Assembly: GCF_003335215.1 (NCBI RefSeq)
Contig: NZ_QPGB01000007.1
Location: 1-64,000 of the forward strand
Source of the DNA: Parvibium lacunae
Lineage (GTDB): Bacteria > Pseudomonadota > Gammaproteobacteria > Burkholderiales > Burkholderiaceae_D
Length of the DNA: 64,000 nt
Reading direction: 5' to 3'
The notes under the pieces were generated by a model. That model saw nothing but the letters and a program-made list of their open reading frames with translations, was not told the DNA's origin and made no database searches. A program made the translations under genes and the position numbers. Shown piece by piece: positions 45,571 through 54,003 of this stretch. Each line of letters begins with the position of its first letter. The stretch's first letter is position 1.

Positions 45571-45589
45571 ATGTTATAACATATGTTAT
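45571..45589. promoter_or_regulatory. Palindromic operator of the AbrB-Doc module
   Basis: Two overlapping perfect palindromes, ATGTTATAACAT (45571-45582) and ATAACATATGTTAT (45576-45589), 17 nt upstream of the antitoxin start. Placement and symmetry fit binding by the dimeric antitoxin. Confidence 0.6.
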
Positions 45590-45645
45590 TATGTATTATC
45601 CGTGATCGAATTACAAGCCAGCAAAATCGATGCGGTGCTGTTCTT

Positions 45646-46233
45646 TTAAGCCCGCAAGTATCCGGCATTCATTATGTACTTAGATTCGAATTTGAGAATT
45701 GCACGCGTTGGTGGATATATCGTGCCATTGAGATCAAATTGATCAATCATGATGCTGCCCTCTTTAAACTCCTCACAGTTGAATGGCAATCGGAGCATCA
45801 TATAAAAATTTCCGTTTGTTTCACTTATTTTAGGTTCTACTGTTGGCATTTCTGAAAGACGTATTACTCGGCCATTTCTGGCTGTCAGTGTGACCAAGTT
45901 TAAAATTTTTACATCTCTAGATGGCAGCATGATAGACAAATTTGAACCCCGCCTGTTCATAAACTGCCCTGGAATTACAGGGGGGAGTGGCAGTACAGGA
46001 GACATCATGAAAGAAGTGACCTTCTCCGAACACATAAATTGAAACGTAAGTGGTAATGATCTGTGTGGGGTGAAAATCTCGGTTGCTTCTTTATCCGAAG
46101 CACCATCATCAGTAAACAAGATACTCTGCAGCTCAGATACGCCCGTTATGGCACACCCCTGCAAAATGAATAGTAATAGACATATCAAACCGAATTGACT
46201 GTATCGCCGGGAAGAAATTTGGAAGTTACACAA
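45646..46233 (-). CDS. AT-rich lipoprotein of unknown function
   Basis: A 195-residue lipoprotein: basic start, core FGLICLLLFI and lipobox Cys in LQGCAITG, then a mature domain with LPLTFQFMCSEKV and LPFNCEEFKEGSIMI strands and two further cysteines. No known family recognised. The start is TTG at 46233 with an AGGAGGAAGG site just upstream. It is AT-rich: 45901-45960 is 22 of 60 G+C, unlike parE and parC around it. Its stop lies upstream of the antitoxin operator. Part of an insert that splits parE from parC; probably acquired. Confidence 0.65.
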   Translation of the reverse strand: MCNFQISSRRYSQFGLICLLLFILQGCAITGVSELQSILFTDDGASDKEATEIFTPHRSLPLTFQFMCSEKVTSFMMSPVLPLPPVIPGQFMNRRGSNLSIMLPSRDVKILNLVTLTARNGRVIRLSEMPTVEPKISETNGNFYMMLRLPFNCEEFKEGSIMIDQFDLNGTIYPPTRAILKFESKYIMNAGYLRA

Positions 46234-46305
46234 AATCCTTCCTCCTGTTTATGCTCACTGCATCTAGTATTGATCGCATTTATGGTTTACTGCTGCCAAT
46301 CAATC

Positions 46306-48282
46306 TCAAATATCCACTTCCACTAAGTTCCCTTTTTCTTCCAGCCAGCTGCGGCGGGCACTGGCCTCACCTTTACCCATGAGCATGGTGAACAGTTGGG
46401 TGGTGTTACTTTCGCCCAATTCACCCAAGCTCACGGGGAGTAAGCGACGGGTGTCGGGGTTGAGCGTGGTTTCCCAGAGTTGCTCAGCATTCATCTCACC
46501 CAAGCCTTTGAAGCGGGAAATGCTCCAGCTTCCTTCACGCAAGCCGTCTTTGCGGAGCTTGTCTTCAATGTGCTTCAGTTCGCCTTCATCTAGCGCATAG
46601 ACCTTGCGCGGGGGTTTTTTGCCTTGGCCGGGGACATCGACGCGGAACAGCGGCGGGCGGGCGACATATACATGCCCTCGCTCGATAAGTTGCGGGAAAT
46701 GTTTGTAAAACAGGGTAAGTAAGAGCACTTGAATATGCGAGCCATCGACATCGGCATCCGACAAAATGCAGAGCTTGCCGTAGCGCAGGTTGCTCCAGTC
46801 CAGGGTGTCGCCCACGCTATGGGGGTCGATGCCAAGCGCGACGGCAATGTCGTGAATTTCATTATTCGCAAACAGACGGTCGCGTTCGGTTTCCCAGGCA
46901 TTAAGTACCTTACCTCGCAGCGGGAGAATGGCTTGAAACTCTTTGTCGCGGCCCATTTTTGCGGAACCACCGGCAGAGTCGCCCTCCACTAAAAACAGTT
47001 CGTTGCGGGTGATGTCATCACTCTCGCAGTCAGTGAGTTTGCCGGGTAGCACTGCTACCCCGGAAGATTTTTTCTTTTCCACCTTTTGCGTGCTGCGCTG
47101 GCGGGCTTGCGCTTGCTTAATCACCAGCTCCGCGAGTTTTTTACCCTGTTCCACATGCTGGTTCAGCCAGAGTTCAAGCGCGGGTTTGGCAAAGCTGGCC
47201 ACGAGGCGCACCGCATCGCGGCTATTCAGGCGCTCTTTGGTTTGGCCCTGGAATTGTGGGTCGAGTACTTTGGCGGAGAGCACAAAGCTGGCGCGGGCGA
47301 ACACGTCTTCGGGCAAAAGCTTCACGCCCTTGGGTTGCAGGCTATGCAGTTCAATAAAACTTTTCACTGCGCCGAATAAACCTTCACGCAAGCCTGCCTC
47401 ATGGGTGCCTCCAGCGGGCGTGGGGATGAGGTTAACGTAACTCTCACGGGCGATGGGGCCTTCTTCGGTCCAGCCTACTATCCACGATGCGCCTTCACCT
47501 TCGGCAAAGCTATCGTGCCCGGCGACGGCAAAGCCGGATTCTTCAAAGAAAGGAATGAGCGCCTCACTCCCTTGCAGACTTTCTTCCAAGTACCCGCGCA
47601 AGCCATCGGCATAGCACCAGCTTTGCTGTTCGCCGGTTTTTTCAATCAAGAGCGTGACGGTTACGCCGGGTAATAGCACTGCCTTGGCGCGCAAGCAGCG
47701 CTGCAATTCGGCGAGAGGAATGGTAGGGCTATCAAAGTATTTGGCATTGGCCCAGGCCCGCACGCGGGTGCCGTGCTTTTTATCGCTGCGGCCAGCTGGC
47801 GCACTGCTGACAGGATGGGTGACCGCGCCATTGCTAAACACCAGTTGATGCACTTGGTTATCGCGCCACACCGTGACTTCGAGTTTGTGGGAGAGCGCAT
47901 TGGTGACGGATACGCCGACACCATGCAAACCACCGGAAAAGGCATACGCGCCACCGGCTTGTTTATCAAACTTGCCGCCAGCATGTAAACGGGTGAAGAC
48001 AATCTCCACTACGGGCACACCTTCTTCGGGGTGGATGCCTACCGGAATGCCGCGCCCTTCATCTTCTACGCTCACGCTGCCATCGGTATGCAGGGTCACG
48101 TTGATCTGCTTGCCATAGCCACCTAGGGCTTCGTCGGCCGCGTTATCAATCACCTCTTGGATGATGTGCAAGGGGTTCTCGGTGCGCGTGTACATGCCAG
48201 GGCGTTGTTGGACGGGTTCTAGGCCCTTGAGGACTTTGATGGAGGCTTCAGAATAGTCAGCGGGTTTTTTAGTCAGCGCCAT
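46306..48282 (-). CDS. parE: DNA topoisomerase IV subunit B
   Basis: The ATPase subunit of topoisomerase IV. The 658-residue protein has the GHKL ATP site (EVIDNAADEALGG, then DEGRGIPVGIHPEEG and GGLHGVGVSVTNALS) and a Toprim domain EGDSAGGSAKMGRDKEFQAI with DADVDGSHI. Start at ATG 48282, three codons into the longer frame. parC follows 1.5 kb downstream, with the toxin module and a lipoprotein between; in many relatives the two are adjacent. Confidence 0.95.
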   Translation of the reverse strand: MALTKKPADYSEASIKVLKGLEPVQQRPGMYTRTENPLHIIQEVIDNAADEALGGYGKQINVTLHTDGSVSVEDEGRGIPVGIHPEEGVPVVEIVFTRLHAGGKFDKQAGGAYAFSGGLHGVGVSVTNALSHKLEVTVWRDNQVHQLVFSNGAVTHPVSSAPAGRSDKKHGTRVRAWANAKYFDSPTIPLAELQRCLRAKAVLLPGVTVTLLIEKTGEQQSWCYADGLRGYLEESLQGSEALIPFFEESGFAVAGHDSFAEGEGASWIVGWTEEGPIARESYVNLIPTPAGGTHEAGLREGLFGAVKSFIELHSLQPKGVKLLPEDVFARASFVLSAKVLDPQFQGQTKERLNSRDAVRLVASFAKPALELWLNQHVEQGKKLAELVIKQAQARQRSTQKVEKKKSSGVAVLPGKLTDCESDDITRNELFLVEGDSAGGSAKMGRDKEFQAILPLRGKVLNAWETERDRLFANNEIHDIAVALGIDPHSVGDTLDWSNLRYGKLCILSDADVDGSHIQVLLLTLFYKHFPQLIERGHVYVARPPLFRVDVPGQGKKPPRKVYALDEGELKHIEDKLRKDGLREGSWSISRFKGLGEMNAEQLWETTLNPDTRRLLPVSLGELGESNTTQLFTMLMGKGEASARRSWLEEKGNLVEVDI

Positions 48283-48559
48283 GCGAATCAATATCTCAAT
48301 ATAAAACGATGCCGGATTGTACCTTGCGCCAACCGTGGCCCCTTTCTCTCAGGATCAGAGCGTACGCGATAAGAAAAGTTATCCCCAGAAATTGTGGAAA
48401 ACCCCATGTGGAAAACTGATGACAGCCGCATGACAGTTAGGGTGGATCGGTTTGAACAAAATATTAACAATGCGGTTTGACGATCAAGCGTAAGAATTGT
48501 TGAGGGTCGGCTTTGGTAAGCGGCGAGCTGGCGCTGGGTATTGAGTAAGGGGAGCTAGA
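48283..48559. other. Intergenic region upstream of parE with DnaA-box-like words
   Basis: TTATCCCCA (48379-48387) and two copies of TGTGGAAAA (48393-48401, 48407-48415) each differ by one base from the DnaA box (TTATCCACA or its complement TGTGGATAA). Otherwise no gene or hairpin with T-run is seen. It must contain the parE promoter. Confidence 0.35.
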
Positions 48560-48730
48560 CTAATTCGGTATGCCGCACATCGCCAATAAGGCTTCCCATG
48601 CCAGCCACATACTGGGCTGTCGATAGAGATTGGCAATCAATAGCAAGCCTAACACGCCAAATAAAGTTAGCAGCACGGGTTGGCAAAGCCGCCAGCATTG
48701 CTTGAGCTTATTTGACTTCACAGGACGCAT
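48560..48730 (-). CDS. 56-residue membrane protein behind the MFS gene
   Basis: The frame starts MRPVKSNKLKQCWRLC, has one hydrophobic segment (PVLLTLFGVLGLLLIANLY) and ends AMCGIPN. Its ATG overlaps the MFS stop as TAATG, the same coupling seen for cysD/cysN and dctQ/dctM, which argues for real translation. It may be a small accessory subunit of the transporter. No homologue is recognised; its reality rests on coupling and hydrophobicity. Confidence 0.5.
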   Translation of the reverse strand: MRPVKSNKLKQCWRLCQPVLLTLFGVLGLLLIANLYRQPSMWLAWEALLAMCGIPN

Positions 48731-49968
48731 TATTTTGCCTCAGGAACCGCATCAACGTTCGTGATTAACCGAGATGGAATGCGTTTCTCGTCAATGGGCC
48801 AACAAATCAACGCTGCCAACAACGCCAGCCCGATCCCCAGCCACCAAACAATATCGTAACTGCCTGTTTGCACCTGTATTTTGCCGCCCAACCAAATCCC
48901 AATAAATGAACCAATTTGATGACCAAAGAAAATAATGCCGTATAGGGTAGAGGCATAGCGTACGCCATAGATCTGCCCCACTAAACCATTGGTCAATGGG
49001 ACAGTGCCTAGCCATAGCAAACCCATACCAGCCGCAAACAGATACAACAATCCTGGGGTGAGCGGAAAAAGCAGTAATAACGCAATAAAGAGTGAGCGCC
49101 CAGCATAGACATAGGCAAGCAGTGCTTTTTTGCTGTAGCGTCCTCCCAACCAACCACAACCATAGGAACCCAAGACATTAAATAAGCCGATCAGGGCGAT
49201 GGCAATCGCACCATGTTGCAGCGTGAGGCCCTGATCTTTCGCATAGGCAGGCAAATGAAGGGTGATAAACCCGGTGTGAAAACCACAAACGAAAAAACTC
49301 CAGAATAGAAAATGGTAAGACCGATGACCCAAGGCTTGCTGTAAAGCCTGATTAAGGGTTTGTGCTGTCTCACCTTGATCGGGCGCAGCAGGTTTGCCAC
49401 GTAGCACCCAGGCCATCGGCAACAAAACCACGAAAAATGCCGCCAGAATCCAAAACGCCTGTTGCCACTGCCATTGCTCAATCAGCCAGTTACCCGTGGG
49501 GGTCATAACAAACTGTCCTAGCGAGCCCCCAGCGCTGGCAATTCCCAAGGCTGTGCTACGCTGGGCTGGGCTGACATTACGCGCCACTACCCCTAACACA
49601 ACCGCAAACGTGACGCCGCTTTGTCCCAACCCCACCAAGACCCCTAATGTTCCATAGAGTGCTAACGGCGTATGCGACAAGCTGGCCCCTAACAGCCCGA
49701 TGACATAGAGCACGCTGCCCAGGACAATTGCGCGCGCTGAGCCATATTTATCCGCGATCATCCCAAACAGCGGCGAAGAAATTCCCCAGACAATATTTTG
49801 GATGGCAAAAGCTAACGAAAAAATATCACGCGTCCACCCATGCTCTAAACTCATGGGCTGCATAAAGAGCCCAAAGGTAGCCCGTGTCCCCATGCCGAGC
49901 AAGAGCACCAGTACAGAGCAAGTCAGGATGGCGCGTGCTCTCGGAGAAAAAGCGGAAGAATCGGACAT
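48730..49968 (-). CDS. MFS transporter
   Basis: A 412-residue major facilitator with 12 membrane segments and the loop motif GMIADKYGSARAIVLGS between segments 2 and 3. Its start, ILTCSVLVLLLGMGTRATFG, and FMQPMSLEHGWTRDIFSLAF, match the OFA/monocarboxylate branch that moves oxalate, formate or other organic acids. Substrate unknown. The next small ORF is coupled through a TAATG overlap. Confidence 0.9.
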   Translation of the reverse strand: MSDSSAFSPRARAILTCSVLVLLLGMGTRATFGLFMQPMSLEHGWTRDIFSLAFAIQNIVWGISSPLFGMIADKYGSARAIVLGSVLYVIGLLGASLSHTPLALYGTLGVLVGLGQSGVTFAVVLGVVARNVSPAQRSTALGIASAGGSLGQFVMTPTGNWLIEQWQWQQAFWILAAFFVVLLPMAWVLRGKPAAPDQGETAQTLNQALQQALGHRSYHFLFWSFFVCGFHTGFITLHLPAYAKDQGLTLQHGAIAIALIGLFNVLGSYGCGWLGGRYSKKALLAYVYAGRSLFIALLLLFPLTPGLLYLFAAGMGLLWLGTVPLTNGLVGQIYGVRYASTLYGIIFFGHQIGSFIGIWLGGKIQVQTGSYDIVWWLGIGLALLAALICWPIDEKRIPSRLITNVDAVPEAK

Positions 49969-50148
49969 GGCTGACTTTCTGTAAGAAGGGATCCATCAAG
50001 GTGGATTGATTGCGGGGCAGGCAAACGGAAGCCGTAACCAAACTTTATCATAGCCACTTATTTGAAAAGCGGTGGATACAACGGCTGTCAATTTATTGGT
50101 GTACAGTTTGGCTTTATCGCCACACGCCTTAACCAGGAGAAAAGATTG

Positions 50149-51000
50149 ATGGATATCTTCGTCGCTGCCGCCATCGTCGTGGTTATCCTCTTTGCCGGCT
50201 TAAGAATCATCCGGCAACAAGAGGTGGCTATCGTCGAAACCTTTGGTAAATATTCACGCACACTGACCCCCGGATTAAACTGGATTATTCCGGGAATCCA
50301 GCAAATTTCCGGGAAGCTAGACTTACGGATTCAACAAATTCCAGCCCAGGTTGAAATTAAAACGGCTGACAACATGTTTGTGAATTTGCCTGTTACGTTG
50401 ATGGTGCAAGTGCAACCCGAGCGTGCTGCCGACGCTTACTACAAGCTAGCAAATCCGCAGGAGCAAATCAAAGTCTGGGTACTGAATACCTTACGCTCGA
50501 TTACTGCCAACATGGATCTCTCTGATCTCTTTAAAGATAGAGATCATTTGGTATCGACGATCCAGAATGAACTGGTCGCACGCATGAGTGATTACGGTTT
50601 TCGAATCGAAGGGGTGCTGGTTGATCAACCGACTGTTTCGGCTGAAGTGCAAGCTGCCTTTAACCGGGTTGTTGCCAGCAAAAGAGAGAAAGAGGCGGCT
50701 GAGCAAGAAGCCGAAGCCAAGCGGATTTTGATTGTGGGTGAGTCTAAAGCTGAGGCTGAGTCACAGCTTTTGCGGGCACAAGGTTTGGCGCAAGCCCGCA
50801 AGATTCTTGCTCAGGGTCTCAGCGAGGCGGTCAGAGCTGCGGCAGCGAATGGGGTCGATGAGCGCGATGTGCTCACGCTGCTAATGGAAACGAACCGACT
50901 GGATACCATCAAGAGTGCTGCCGAACATGGCAAATTGGTTGTGATGGATTTACGCAGTGGTCATACGAACCCCGCCTTGCAGATTAATCCAAGCGCTTGA
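50149..51000 (+). CDS. SPFH/Band 7 membrane protein, QmcA-like
   Basis: A 283-residue stomatin/prohibitin-type protein: N-terminal membrane segment MDIFVAAAIVVVILFAGLRI, SPFH domain with VAIVETFGKYSRTLTPGLNW and VEIKTADNMFVNLPVTLMVQ, then a charged coiled coil ending in Ala/Glu-rich helix. Such proteins form large oligomers in membrane microdomains and often interact with FtsH protease. ATG at 50149 has an AGGAGA site. Next to it is no NfeD gene, so the QmcA or slipin subgroup is likely. Confidence 0.88.
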   Translation: MDIFVAAAIVVVILFAGLRIIRQQEVAIVETFGKYSRTLTPGLNWIIPGIQQISGKLDLRIQQIPAQVEIKTADNMFVNLPVTLMVQVQPERAADAYYKLANPQEQIKVWVLNTLRSITANMDLSDLFKDRDHLVSTIQNELVARMSDYGFRIEGVLVDQPTVSAEVQAAFNRVVASKREKEAAEQEAEAKRILIVGESKAEAESQLLRAQGLAQARKILAQGLSEAVRAAAANGVDERDVLTLLMETNRLDTIKSAAEHGKLVVMDLRSGHTNPALQINPSA

Positions 51001-51097
51001 AACTGGACAAGCCCCCAGTTTCTATGAAATAATTCGAAGCTTGATTGTGCGATCATTTCCGTTTGATTTCGTTTAATCAATGATTTATCACCGCTGC

Positions 51098-51174
51098 GGA
51101 GCGGTAGTTCAGTTGGTTAGAATACCGGCCTGTCACGCCGGGGGTCGCGGGTTCGAGCCCCGTCCGCTCCGCCA
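51098..51174 (+). tRNA. tRNA-Asp(GTC)
   Basis: GGAGCGG pairs with CCGCTCC; the anticodon arm CCGGCCTGTCACGCCGG gives GTC; T-arm GCGGGTTCGAGCCCCGT. CCA is encoded. 77 nt. Downstream hairpin at 51201 acts as terminator. Confidence 0.95.
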
Positions 51175-51200
51175 GTTTTGCACATGAAATATCCGTTATT

Positions 51201-51226
51201 AGCCCTGAAGCGCTCAGGGCTTTTTC
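51201..51226 (+). terminator. Terminator after tRNA-Asp
   Basis: AGCCCTGA-AGCGC-TCAGGGCT followed by TTTTTC. Rho-independent hairpin 26 nt behind the tRNA. Confidence 0.8.
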
Positions 51227-51257
51227 ATTTTTCGTCTGCCTACTAAGGAGTCTGACT

Positions 51258-52076
51258 GTGCTAGTCATGCTCAAAGCTTGTCTCGTTGGTCTAGCGGTAT
51301 TTATTGCGAGTCAGGCAGGGAAATATTGGGGCCATCGTGTTTCTGGCTGGATTGCTGGATTGCCCATGATCGCGGCCCCAATTTGTATTTTTATGGCGCT
51401 CGACTTGGGTGTCGGGTTTGTCCACCAAACCGCCATTGCGACGCTCCAGGTGATCCCCGCAATCGGCCTATTCTGTTTGGCTTTTGTAGCACTCGCTCGA
51501 TACGGGAAATGGTGGCTTTGTCTGAGCGCCGCGTACCTGACTTATCTGCCCAGTGCCTACCTTTGCCAGCAGGTAGTGTTACCCTTTTCTGAGCCCAAAG
51601 CCCTTGCCCTTGGCTGGATAGCCTGGGCACTGGCAGGCTGGATGTTGAGTGTCCGTCTGTTGCCGCACACCACCCATATACCAGCACGGTTACGGATTCC
51701 CCAGAGCGAACTCATTGCCCGTATTCTGTTTGCTGTTTTATTGGCCTTAACGATTGGTTACAGTGCCCCTCATTTGGGGAGTGCCTGGAGTGGGCTGCTA
51801 TTGGGTATCCCGATCTCGGGTTCAGTTTTACCAGTTTTCACGCTACGGCTATATGGCACAACGGCAACGTATCTGATAGTCCGGGGTTTTCTACTGGGTA
51901 TTTTCAGCTTTATGATTTTCTTTGCCGCGCTCGCATTCGGCTTTGCGGCAAACACGCAGGGCGAAGCTGTGCTGTCAGCAAGCTGGGGATTCCCACTCGC
52001 CATTCTTGCAGCACTCTGTGCCGCACGTTTGCTCGCTTGGTTACAATCACGCCAGCGGCAATCGGAAAACCCTTAA
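51258..52076 (+). CDS. Polytopic membrane protein of unknown function
   Basis: A 272-residue protein with about eight hydrophobic segments in two similar-looking halves: MLKACLVGLAVFIASQAGKY opens the first and LLLGIPISGSVLPVFTLRLY lies in the second; both have small-residue-rich turns. The GTG at 51258 is used, with AAGGAG 8 nt upstream. No family recognised; a transporter or exporter of the DMT/permease kind is possible. Confidence 0.65.
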   Translation: MLVMLKACLVGLAVFIASQAGKYWGHRVSGWIAGLPMIAAPICIFMALDLGVGFVHQTAIATLQVIPAIGLFCLAFVALARYGKWWLCLSAAYLTYLPSAYLCQQVVLPFSEPKALALGWIAWALAGWMLSVRLLPHTTHIPARLRIPQSELIARILFAVLLALTIGYSAPHLGSAWSGLLLGIPISGSVLPVFTLRLYGTTATYLIVRGFLLGIFSFMIFFAALAFGFAANTQGEAVLSASWGFPLAILAALCAARLLAWLQSRQRQSENP

Positions 52077-52125
52077 CTGAATCCTACCAGTGGCAGAGCG
52101 GCGTGAGGTTTTCTATACGCTCAGC

Positions 52126-52806
52126 TCAATTCGGGATTAATACTTTTTTCAAGAACTGGCCAATCGCACTGATCTCTTGCCAGCACACAGAATGCGGCAT
52201 GGGATATTCATGCCATTCAACCTGGCAATGAAGCGCTTGCAATGCGTCTCGGGTTGCTTGTCCGCGGGTATAGGGAACGATTGGATCTTCCGTCCCGTGC
52301 GCCATGAAAATGGGCGTTTGCGTTTGCACTGATTGCAACTCACGCGGTAATACATCGATCAGTGGCGCATATGCTGAGAGCACAATTAATCCCGCCAGCC
52401 GCTCGGCATAGCGTAAGCCGACCTGTAATGTCATCGCGCCCCCTTGAGAAAACCCAGCAAGAATGGTGCGCTCTGCAGGAATCCCCAGCGCGGCTTGCTG
52501 CGCGAGCAGGGTTTCAATCTGTAGTTGTGAGGTCCGCAGCCCCGCCTCATCTTCGCGCCGCACCAGGTCACTACTCAGAATATCGTACCAGGCCCGCATG
52601 ACATACCCCCCATTGATTGTGACCGGGATCATTGGGGCATGAGGAAAAATAAAGCGAATGTCGGGGCAACCGTCCAGATTGAGTTCGTCGACTATCGGGA
52701 CAAAGTCATTCCCATCGGCACCGAGCCCATGCATCCAAATGACTAGGGCTTGGGGATTGGGACCAGTTTCAATCGTTATAAAGTCAAGGGGCGTCATGGT
52801 GGTCAC
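52126..52806 (-). CDS. Carboxylesterase/phospholipase, alpha/beta hydrolase
   Basis: The 226-residue enzyme is of the small carboxylesterase (EstB, lysophospholipase-like) group: VIWMHGLGADGNDF oxyanion region, nucleophile elbow LAGFSQGGAMTLQ, acid in HGTEDPIVPY and catalytic His in PMPHSVCWQE. Cytoplasmic. Its start overlaps the mogA stop (ATGA), so it is the third gene of a darP-mogA-esterase operon. Natural substrate unknown. Confidence 0.92.
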   Translation of the reverse strand: MTTMTPLDFITIETGPNPQALVIWMHGLGADGNDFVPIVDELNLDGCPDIRFIFPHAPMIPVTINGGYVMRAWYDILSSDLVRREDEAGLRTSQLQIETLLAQQAALGIPAERTILAGFSQGGAMTLQVGLRYAERLAGLIVLSAYAPLIDVLPRELQSVQTQTPIFMAHGTEDPIVPYTRGQATRDALQALHCQVEWHEYPMPHSVCWQEISAIGQFLKKVLIPN

Positions 52807-53384
52807 TTAGTGGCTGGCTGTGAAGCAGATTTTGGGCGAAAAGCGCGGCAAACCGTCGGGTGAGTCTCGATATACGGACCGCCGAGTAATTCGATGCAAT
52901 AGGGAACGGCGGCGAAAATGCCTGGGACGAGGGTGTTGCCCTCGGGGTCTATCACTCCCGCGAGGGTTTCTGCAATCGCTTTGGGCTGGCCGGGTAAGTT
53001 CAGAATTAAACAACGCTGTCGTATCACACCAACTTGGCGCGACAGAATAGCGGTGGGGACAAAATGCAAGCTAATTTGTCGCATTTGTTCACCAAAGCCC
53101 GGCATGAGGCGGTCGGCAACGGCCAACGTTGCATCAGGTGTGACATCGCGTGGGGCCGGGCCCGTCCCGCCCGTGGTCAGCACCAAGTGACACCCTTCGG
53201 TATCGACTAAGTCAATCAGCGTCCGTTCAATCTCGGCTTGGTCATCAGGAATGAGCCGAGCCATGGCTTGCCAAGGGCTAGCCAGCGCACTCTCTAACCA
53301 TGCATTGAGTGCGGGTAAGCCTTTGTCTTCATAGACGCCTTGGCTCGCGCGGTCAGAGGTCGCTACCAAACCAATTTTCAACAT
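52803..53384 (-). CDS. mogA: Molybdopterin adenylyltransferase
   Basis: MogA adenylates molybdopterin before molybdate insertion. The 193-residue protein has the family signature VLTTGGTGPAPRDVTPDAT and the strand LILNLPGQPKAIAETL. The opening KIGLVATSDRASQGVYEDKG matches. Encoded 10 bp after darP and overlapping the esterase by 4 bp. The darP/pmbA/mogA cluster is frequent in betaproteobacteria. Confidence 0.93.
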   Translation of the reverse strand: MLKIGLVATSDRASQGVYEDKGLPALNAWLESALASPWQAMARLIPDDQAEIERTLIDLVDTEGCHLVLTTGGTGPAPRDVTPDATLAVADRLMPGFGEQMRQISLHFVPTAILSRQVGVIRQRCLILNLPGQPKAIAETLAGVIDPEGNTLVPGIFAAVPYCIELLGGPYIETHPTVCRAFRPKSASQPATK

Positions 53385-53394
53385 AGAAGCCCCT

Positions 53395-53913
53395 CTACAA
53401 CCATTGCTTGAGCAGTTGAAACAGCTCTCGGTAGGCTTTGGGTGGTTTATTCATTTCTTTTTCTTTCCGTGCATTACGGATACAGGTACGCAAAGTCTGG
53501 ATTTCAGCCTGCGCCTGGGGGTAGGCGGCAGCAAACTCCGTCAGCACCTCATCATTTTCGATCAGGCGCTCACGCCACCGTTCTAGTAGATGCAACTGCG
53601 CCGTGGCCGCTTTTGACTCACCCGACCACAAATCCAACAGCGTTTTGATTGCACTGGTATCGGTATTCCGCATTAACTTACCAATGTACTGCAACTGACG
53701 GCGTTTTCCTTCATGGGTCGTAATCCGTTGGGCCAGTTCAATCGCGCCACGCAATCCCTCATCGAGTGGAACCTGACGGAGTCGATCTTTGGAAAGATCA
53801 ACGAGCTGCTCACCCAGATCTTGGAGCGCATGCATCTCTTTTTTGCGGCGGGTTTTACTGGGCCGATCGTCGATTGCATCGGGATCAAGCCCTTTCTCGT
53901 ATAGGGTAGACAT
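53395..53913 (-). CDS. darP: Ribosome biogenesis factor DarP (YjgA)
   Basis: A 172-residue, highly charged helical protein that binds the 50S ribosomal subunit during assembly. RPSKTRRKKEMHALQDLGEQL and LVDLSKDRLRQVPLDEGLRG are conserved. It is divergent from pmbA (87 bp between), the standard pair in proteobacteria. Older names include DUF615. Confidence 0.92.
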   Translation of the reverse strand: MSTLYEKGLDPDAIDDRPSKTRRKKEMHALQDLGEQLVDLSKDRLRQVPLDEGLRGAIELAQRITTHEGKRRQLQYIGKLMRNTDTSAIKTLLDLWSGESKAATAQLHLLERWRERLIENDEVLTEFAAAYPQAQAEIQTLRTCIRNARKEKEMNKPPKAYRELFQLLKQWL

Positions 53914-54003
53914 GACAAGGCTATGGATTAGGTTCTACAGGCTGTTATGATAACCTCATATTGATTTGTCTATTCTGTTCTGCGCATCGTTCGAAGATTA
54001 TTG

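Noticed and set aside
48379-48415. Replication origin at the DnaA-like boxes
   Set aside because: No dnaA, dnaN or AT-rich unwinding region is near; parE is not a usual origin neighbour.
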